Source: Deltaproteobacteria bacterium (GTDB lineage Bacteria > Desulfobacterota > Syntrophia > Syntrophales > UBA5619). From it: DNA of 10,954 bases. Of the stretch, positions 7,801-10,954 are shown in pieces. A program made the position numbers and the translations under genes. The stretch covers positions 1 through 10,954 of the forward strand of contig JAPLJY010000256.1 in the NCBI GenBank assembly GCA_026388345.1, written 5' to 3'. The stretch's first letter is position 1. Each line of letters starts with the position of its first letter. Under the pieces are notes generated by a model, which saw nothing but the letters and a program-made list of their open reading frames with translations, ran no database searches and had not been told where the DNA came from.

Positions 7801-7816
7801 TGGCATAGCTATTGCT
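7801..7816 (+). promoter_or_regulatory. Sigma-54 (-24/-12) promoter of the gvpA operon
   Basis: TGGCAT-N5-TTGCT matches the sigma-54 consensus TGGCAC-N5-TTGCW at all but one listed base, with the required GG (7802-7803) and GC (7814-7815) exactly ten bases apart. Transcription would start near 7827, giving a leader of about 64 bases before the first gvpA ATG at 7891. The presence of an NtrC-family activator in the same cluster supports it. No equally good -24/-12 match was seen before the other genes, so this promoter may drive gvpA through gvpN. Confidence 0.82.
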
Positions 7817-7826
7817 CTATAGGAGT

Positions 7827-7838
7827 CAGGCATGCCTG
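7827..7838. promoter_or_regulatory. Perfect 12-bp palindrome at the predicted transcription start
   Basis: CAGGCATGCCTG is a perfect inverted repeat that begins at the base predicted as +1 of the sigma-54 promoter. It could be an operator overlapping the start site or a small hairpin protecting the 5' end of the abundant gvpA message. No bound protein can be named. Confidence 0.35.
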
Positions 7839-7890
7839 GTGAAGGTTTTCGGAAAGATCATTATAACAAAAGGAAGAGGAGGAATTAGCG

Positions 7891-8109
7891 ATGGCAAAGG
7901 TACAAAAATCAACGGATTCTTCGAGTTTGGCGGAAGTTGTCGACCGGATCCTCGACAAGGGTATCGTGATCGATGCGTGGGTGAAGGTATCTCTGGTCGG
8001 TATCGAGCTGCTTTCCATCGAAGCGAGAGTCGTGATTGCATCGGTTGAGACCTATCTCAAGTACGCCGAGGCGATTGGTTTGACAGCCAGTGCGGCTGCT
8101 CCGGCATAA
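7891..8109 (+). CDS. gvpA: Gas vesicle structural protein GvpA (copy 1)
   Basis: The major shell protein, 72 residues, which polymerises into the ribs of the gas-permeable vesicle wall. It carries the conserved GvpA core in order: [20 protein letters not shown] (11-30), [20 protein letters not shown] (31-50), then [13 protein letters not shown] (51-63), and a short Ala-rich end. The length is normal for GvpA. The strong ribosome binding site AGGAGG (7877-7882) lies 8 bases before the ATG. It is the first gene after the sigma-54 promoter. The protein is identical to copy 2 at 8523. It is followed at once by a stem-loop and a GvpC-like gene, the arrangement seen in other gas vesicle operons. 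Confidence 0.99.
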   Translation: MAKVQKSTDSSSLAEVVDRILDKGIVIDAWVKVSLVGIELLSIEARVVIASVETYLKYAEAIGLTASAAAPA

Positions 8110-8125
8110 GACTAATTGAAGGATG

Positions 8126-8165
8126 CCCATGGGGCGGGGGCTTTTGATGCGCCCGCTTTCATGGG
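8126..8165 (+). other. Intercistronic RNA stem-loop after gvpA copy 1
   Basis: CCCATG (8126-8131) pairs with CATGGG (8160-8165); an inner stem GCGGG (8134-8138) pairs with CCCGC (8152-8156), extended by two further pairs across one mismatch and closed by a 7-base T-rich loop. No T tract follows, so it should slow or protect rather than end transcription. The same hairpin, with compensatory base changes, follows gvpA copy 2. A likely role is to stabilise the gvpA end of the message and lower expression of the next gene. Confidence 0.65.
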
Positions 8166-8201
8166 TGTGCCGGTTTCAGAAGAAGGTGAGGGGAAATCAC
8201 T

Positions 8202-8492
8202 ATGGGTAATTTGACCGATGATATGACCCGTTTACGCGGGGAGGTAGACGCCTTGCGGAGTGATCGAGGGGCGCTGATGCAGGATCTGGCGCGCGGGGCC
8301 AAGGATCTGGCCTCTTCGGTTTCAGCCATGCAGTCTGGCTTTGCCGCCGCCCACGCCACGATGGCCAAGAAAACCGGGAGAGCGCGGGCCACGTATGTAT
8401 CAAGGATCAAGAGGCAGGTCGGCCGAATGAGAAAAGAGAACGTCGCCGACCTTGCGGGGGCATCTCAGGTTTGGTTCGGTAAAGCAAAATAA
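8202..8492 (+). CDS. Short GvpC-like coiled-coil protein
   Basis: A 96-residue, charged, mostly helical protein without signal peptide or membrane segment. It is the short paralogue of the protein at 8836: the first 14 residues (MGNLTDDMTRLRGE) are identical, similarity continues through FAAAH and MAKKT, and the end (RQV.RMRKENVADLAGA) matches RQVMDLRKETADDLMGA of the long form. Compared with the long form it lacks exactly 33 residues after MAKKT-GRAR and stops after the homologous helix with only a short FGKAK end. Position after gvpA and the 33-residue unit suggest GvpC, the outer-surface protein that stiffens the shell, but there is no long run of repeats as in cyanobacterial GvpC, so the name is tentative. 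GAGGGG upstream serves as ribosome binding site. A stem-loop separates it from gvpA. Confidence 0.9.
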   Translation: MGNLTDDMTRLRGEVDALRSDRGALMQDLARGAKDLASSVSAMQSGFAAAHATMAKKTGRARATYVSRIKRQVGRMRKENVADLAGASQVWFGKAK

Positions 8493-8522
8493 ACAATCAA
8501 ATACAAAAAGGAGGAAATTAAG

Positions 8523-8741
8523 ATGGCTAAAGTACAGAAATCAACGGATTCTTCGAGTTTGGCGGAAGTTGTCGACCGGATCCTCGACAAAGGAATCGTG
8601 ATCGATGCCTGGGTGAAAGTATCTCTGGTCGGCATTGAGCTGCTTTCCATCGAAGCGAGAGTGGTGATTGCTTCGGTTGAGACCTACCTCAAGTACGCTG
8701 AGGCGATTGGCCTGACGGCCAGTGCCGCAGCTCCGGCCTGA
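8523..8741 (+). CDS. gvpA: Gas vesicle structural protein GvpA (copy 2)
   Basis: Second gene for the shell protein, with the same 72 residues as copy 1. By codon comparison 19 sense codons differ and every change is silent; the stop codon also differs (TGA against TAA). AGGAGG (8509-8514) lies 8 bases before the ATG, only 30 bases after the short GvpC-like gene. The silent divergence with no replacement shows strong purifying selection and an old duplication kept for dose. It opens the second unit of a gvpA/GvpC-like tandem repeat and is followed by a terminator-like hairpin. Confidence 0.99.
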   Translation: MAKVQKSTDSSSLAEVVDRILDKGIVIDAWVKVSLVGIELLSIEARVVIASVETYLKYAEAIGLTASAAAPA

Positions 8742-8757
8742 GAGTAAGGTAATGACG

Positions 8758-8805
8758 CCTGTGGGGCGGGGGCTTTTTTAGCCTCCGCCTTGCACAGGTT
8801 TTTTT
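8758..8805 (+). terminator. Rho-independent terminator or attenuator after gvpA copy 2
   Basis: CCTGTG (8758-8763) pairs with CACAGG (8793-8798). The inner stem GCGGGGGC (8766-8773) pairs over all eight positions with GCCTCCGC (8781-8788), one of them a G-U pair, around a 7-base loop. Seven T residues (8799-8805) follow at once, the classic form of an intrinsic terminator. Since the next gene starts 31 bases later with no clear promoter of its own, partial termination that sets the ratio of shell to accessory protein is more likely than a full stop. Confidence 0.8.
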
Positions 8806-8835
8806 CGCGTTCGGAGAAGGTGAAGGAGAATCATC

Positions 8836-9672
8836 ATGGGCAATTTGACCGATGACATGACGCGCTTGCGTGGAGAAATAGAGACCCTGCGGGGTGCGCG
8901 AGAGGCGCTGCTGCAGGAGATGGCGCGGGATACCAGGGAGCTGACCACCGCGGTTTCGGCCACGCAGGCTTATTTCGCCGCCGCCCACACCGTGATGGCG
9001 AAAAAGACCAGTGAGGAGCGGGAGGCCTTTGTGGCCGCCATGATCGATGAGGTCAACTCCCTGCTGGGTGAATTTTCCAGAGACCGGAATGATAAGGCCC
9101 GGAAGGGAAGACATGACCGGGAAGTCTTTCTCTCAGAAATGAGAAGACAGGTTATGGACCTGCGCAAAGAGACGGCGGACGACCTGATGGGGGCCCGGCT
9201 TGCCTGGCGCGGCGAGAGTCCCGGAAAGTCCCGGCCCGTTCCGATGAAGAAGAAACAGGTCGTCGTAAAACCCATATTGCCCCCGGTGGAAGCAGCACCG
9301 AAGAAGACGGCGGCAGCGCCTGAGATCAAGACAGAAAAGCTACCGGTCACATTCAAGGAACCACTGAAAAAAGAACCGGTGGTCGTAAAACCCATACCGC
9401 CCCCGGTGGAAGCAGCACGGAAGAAGACGATCGTCGCGGCGCCTGAGATCAAGGCGGAAAAGCCTCCGGTCAAATTCATGGAACCGCTGAAAAAAGAAGA
9501 AAAAAAGAAGGCGGTTGCAGCGCCTGAAGCCCCGGCGGTCGAAACCCCCAAGGTCAAGGCCCCGCCGTTGGTCAGCGCCTCCAAGCCGCCGTTTCTGAAG
9601 AGCAAAGAGAAGAGCTGGCTGGATGAAAAACCAGCCAAAGCCGGGATCAGGGCGAAACGGGGCAGGAAATAG
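8836..9672 (+). CDS. Long GvpC-like protein with 33-residue unit and Lys/Pro-rich tail
   Basis: A 278-residue cytosolic protein in two parts. Residues 1-126 are charged and helical and correspond to the short paralogue at 8202, with an added 33-residue unit (63-95). Three segments can be aligned by a shared opening E-x-[FL]-[LV]-x-x-M: from 23 (EALLQEM), 63 (EAFVAAM) and 96 (EVFLSEM). Thirty-three residues is the repeat length of cyanobacterial GvpC, which forms helices across the shell ribs. Residues about 127-278 are Lys/Pro/Ala/Val rich, probably extended, and hold two direct repeats (142-181 and 182-222) beginning VVVKPI and ending EPLKKE. The protein ends with a basic AKRGRK. The start is supported by AAGGAG (8823-8828). 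Synteny (gvpA, this gene, then gvpN) also favours GvpC. The family name is tentative; the coding call is firm. Confidence 0.92.
   Translation: MGNLTDDMTRLRGEIETLRGAREALLQEMARDTRELTTAVSATQAYFAAAHTVMAKKTSEEREAFVAAMIDEVNSLLGEFSRDRNDKARKGRHDREVFLSEMRRQVMDLRKETADDLMGARLAWRGESPGKSRPVPMKKKQVVVKPILPPVEAAPKKTAAAPEIKTEKLPVTFKEPLKKEPVVVKPIPPPVEAARKKTIVAAPEIKAEKPPVKFMEPLKKEEKKKAVAAPEAPAVETPKVKAPPLVSASKPPFLKSKEKSWLDEKPAKAGIRAKRGRK
9022..9120 (+). repeat. 33-residue (99-bp) unit present only in the long GvpC-like gene
   Basis: This in-frame 99-bp segment encodes residues 63-95 (EAFVAAMIDEV to KGRHDR). When the long and short GvpC-like proteins are aligned, flanking sequence resumes exactly on both sides: SEER matches GRAR before it, and EVFLSEMRRQV matches ATYVSRIKRQV after it. 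A whole repeat unit has been gained or lost. Confidence 0.7.
9259..9501 (+). repeat. Two tandem repeats in the tail of the long GvpC-like gene
   Basis: Units 9259-9378 (40 codons) and 9379-9501 (41 codons) share GTCGTAAAACCCATA, CCCCCGGTGGAAGCAGCAC, CCTGAGATCAAG and GAACC(A/G)CTGAAAAAAGAA. The encoded repeats both run VVVKPI-x-PPVEAA...APEIK...EPLKKE. High DNA identity points to a fairly recent duplication inside the tail. Confidence 0.85.
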
Positions 9673-9677
9673 CGAAA

Positions 9678-9706
9678 TACCCGGCCCGGATTGCAGCACC
9701 CGGGTA
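9678..9706 (+). other. Weak stem-loop after the long GvpC-like gene
   Basis: TACCCGG (9678-9684) pairs perfectly with CCGGGTA (9700-9706) around a 15-base loop, six bases after the stop codon. There is no T tract, so it is not a convincing terminator; it may protect the 3' end of a processed message or have no role. Confidence 0.3.
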
Positions 9707-9746
9707 GTTCCTGTGAATGGGCGACAAACAATGTACCCTGCTGCTT

Positions 9747-9869
9747 GTCATCGTCCGGCTTGACCGGACGATCCAGTGTTTTTTGGATTCCCCGATTGCC
9801 CCTATCTGTCATTCCTCCGGAGGCCGGAATCCAGAATCGGACTGGATGCCGGATCAAGTCCGGCATGAC
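9747..9869. repeat. Composite palindromic repeats in the spacer before the zinc-protein gene
   Basis: This 240-bp spacer (9673-9912) holds no gene but is mostly repeat DNA of the same class as the element at 7644. One hairpin arm runs GTCAT...ATCCAG (9747-9776) around CGTCCGG/CCGGACG and is followed by a remnant TGGATTCCCCG (9784-9794). A fuller element then follows: arm GTCATTCC...GGAATCCAG (9808-9834), a 7-base spacer, and arm CTGGATGCCGGA...TCCGGCATGAC (9842-9869). The mixture suggests one element landed in or next to an older one. Confidence 0.65.
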
Positions 9870-9912
9870 AATTGATATGTTTAATTGCCGGAGTAATAAT
9901 TGAGGGGTTGAC

Positions 9913-10296
9913 ATGAAGAACGCGCGTTTAAGCCCTAACCCGGTGGTATTTGAGGAACTGACTTGCGCCTTTTGCGGTGGCCGGGGCAGAGATCCTTTCG
10001 ATATCATGTCTTCCCTTTCCACATGTTGTGTTTGTGGGGGAAGCGGCAAAGTATTGGTCAAGGCGCCGGCTGTCGCCTGCGCTCATTGCCGGGGAACAGG
10101 GGCCGTTAAAACCCTTACATGTACCACCTGCGGCGGCAGGGGCTTCGTCCCCCAAACCCTGTCGCCAACTGTATCATGTCCTCTATGTAAAGGTTCGGGC
10201 GATGACGCCTCGGCCCCGGCAATGGCTTGTCTGAAATGCCGCGGGACCGGATGGATGATGGAACAATTCAGGAAGGAGAACAGAGTTCATGAATAA
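9913..10296 (+). CDS. DnaJ-type zinc-finger protein with six CxxCxGxG motifs
   Basis: A 127-residue protein made almost only of DnaJ cysteine-rich motifs: CAFCGGRG (18-25), CCVCGGSG (38-45), CAHCRGTG (56-63), CTTCGGRG (70-77), CPLCKGSG (89-96) and CLKCRGTG (106-113). DnaJ itself has four such motifs that bind two zinc ions; six could form three sites. There is no J domain (no HPD motif) and no C-terminal substrate domain, so it cannot stimulate DnaK in the usual way and may act as a zinc-dependent holdase or protein-binding adaptor. GAGGGG lies a few bases before the ATG. Its last eight bases overlap the gvpN start, tying it to vesicle assembly. Its precise role is unknown. Confidence 0.92.
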   Translation: MKNARLSPNPVVFEELTCAFCGGRGRDPFDIMSSLSTCCVCGGSGKVLVKAPAVACAHCRGTGAVKTLTCTTCGGRGFVPQTLSPTVSCPLCKGSGDDASAPAMACLKCRGTGWMMEQFRKENRVHE

Positions 10297-10954
10297 GAAT
10301 GCCGTAAGAATCGTCAGCACATCAACCGTGCGCGAATCGGCCGGGGAAGACAGCGTTCAACCCGAACCCAGCGACAGCTTTATTTCTTCTCCCTATGTGG
10401 AGCAGGTCACGGAGCGGGCCCTGGCCTACCTGGTGGCCGGTTATCCCGTCCATTTTTCCGGCGTGGCAGGAACGGGAAAGACGACCATGGCCTTTCACGT
10501 GGCGTCCAAACTGGGACGGCCCGTCACCCTGGTCCACGGGGACGATGAATTCGGCAGTTCCGATCTGGTGGGCAGGGACTCCGGATACCGGAAAAACAAA
10601 GTTGTCGACAATTATATCCACTCGGTCCTGAAGACGGAGGAAGAGATGAAAAGCCTCTGGGTGGACAACCGGTTGACCACGGCCTGTGAGCGCGGGGAGG
10701 TCCTCATTTATGACGAGTTCAACCGCTCCCGGCCGGAGGCCAACAACGCGCTCCTCAGCGTCCTATCCGAGGGGATTCTGAACCTGCCGAAACTGCGCCG
10801 CTCCGGGGAAGGATACATGGCCGTGCATCCCGAGTTCCGGGCGATCTTTACCTCCAACCCGGAAGAATACGCGGGAGTCCACAAGACCCAGGACGCCCTG
10901 ATAGACCGCCTGATTACCATACACTTAGAACACTATGATCGGGATACGGAAATC
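10289..10954 (+). CDS. gvpN: Gas vesicle protein GvpN, MoxR-like AAA+ ATPase (3' partial)
   Basis: The open frame runs from the ATG at 10289 to the end of the window, giving 222 residues without a stop. After a variable N-terminus, the family start [18 protein letters not shown] (31-48) is clear. The AAA+ motifs are Walker A GVAGTGKT (58-65), Walker [10 protein letters not shown] (138-146), the region [12 protein letters not shown] (151-162), sensor-type TSNPEEYAG (188-196), and [12 protein letters not shown] (202-213) near the cut end. GvpN is an ATPase that helps the initial bicone grow into a full-width vesicle; mutants make small or few vesicles. The start overlaps the zinc-protein gene by eight bases. 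The preceding GAAGGAGAA is the ribosome binding site. Probably well over half of the usual length is present. Confidence 0.97.
   Translation, partial: MNKNAVRIVSTSTVRESAGEDSVQPEPSDSFISSPYVEQVTERALAYLVAGYPVHFSGVAGTGKTTMAFHVASKLGRPVTLVHGDDEFGSSDLVGRDSGYRKNKVVDNYIHSVLKTEEEMKSLWVDNRLTTACERGEVLIYDEFNRSRPEANNALLSVLSEGILNLPKLRRSGEGYMAVHPEFRAIFTSNPEEYAGVHKTQDALIDRLITIHLEHYDRDTEI

Larger units (their letters stand above)
7891..9237 (+). repeat. Tandem duplication of a gvpA-hairpin-GvpC-like module
   Basis: Unit 1 runs from 7891 to 8492 and unit 2 from 8523 to about 9237. Each holds gvpA, an intercistronic hairpin, a ribosome binding site in similar context (GAAGGTGA...) and a protein beginning MGNLTDDMTRLRGE. 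Unit 2 carries an extra 99-bp repeat and a long 3' extension. Divergence between units is mostly at silent sites in gvpA and much higher in the GvpC-like genes. Confidence 0.85.

Noticed and set aside
7605..7808. A 67-codon plus-strand open frame in the control region
   Set aside because: Most of it is the translated palindromic repeat (SVIPVKTGIQ ... LDSRLRGNDD), a well-known false ORF pattern, and it runs into the sigma-54 promoter.
9784..9799. A sigma-54-like TGGATT...TTGC before the zinc-protein gene
   Set aside because: The GG and GC are 11 bases apart where 10 are required, and the match is inside repeat DNA.
9691..9903. A 70-codon plus-strand open frame before the zinc-protein gene
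   Set aside because: It is made of the composite repeats at 9747-9869 (SVIPPEAGIQ, CRIKSGMT) and has no other support.

Overview
The window holds most of a gas vesicle (gvp) gene cluster from a Gram-negative bacterium. The two-component genes with sigma-54 control, the GC-rich codon use and the dispersed GTCATTCC/GGAATGAC-type palindromic repeats fit a Desulfobacterota (deltaproteobacterial) genome best. That placement is an inference; no marker gene is present to prove it. All genes lie on the + strand. Both ends are cut: the first gene lacks its start and the last (gvpN) lacks its end.

Region 1 (1-7537) is a tightly packed regulatory and assembly block of seven genes: a sigma-54-dependent response regulator (5' partial), GvpH (Hsp20 type), a two-ring CDC48-type AAA+ ATPase, two different GvpF/L proteins, a soluble PAS histidine kinase and a stand-alone receiver protein. 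Overlaps or short gaps (17 bp overlap, 26 bp gap, ATGA, 11 bp, 15 bp, ATGA) suggest one operon. From memory, the order resembles the gvrA-gvpH-gvpZ-gvpF2-gvpF3-gvrB-gvrC operon of Serratia sp. ATCC 39006.

Region 2 (7538-7890) is a 353-bp non-coding control region. It has a 14-bp palindrome, a cluster of GATTCCATA half-sites, a roughly 120-bp MITE-like palindromic element, and a very good -24/-12 (sigma-54) promoter at 7801-7816 in front of the first gvpA.

Region 3 (7891-9672) is a tandem duplication: gvpA, short GvpC-like gene, gvpA, long GvpC-like gene. The two GvpA proteins are identical in all 72 residues although 19 codons differ. The two coiled-coil proteins differ by one 33-residue unit, the repeat length of cyanobacterial GvpC, and the long one also carries a Lys/Pro/Ala tail with its own 40-residue repeats. 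Each gvpA is followed by a stem-loop. The two stems show compensatory changes, and only the second has a terminator-like T tract.

Region 4 (9673-10954) has a 240-bp spacer with composite palindromic repeats, then a small protein with six DnaJ-type zinc motifs whose end overlaps the start of gvpN.

Working model: the sensor kinase and receiver proteins feed the sigma-54 activator, which fires the promoter before gvpA. GvpA forms the shell, the GvpC-like proteins coat and stiffen it, GvpF/L and GvpN start and extend it, and GvpH, the CDC48-type ATPase and the zinc protein act as chaperone or remodelling factors. Other usual gvp genes (gvpG, gvpK, gvpJ/S) are not in the window.
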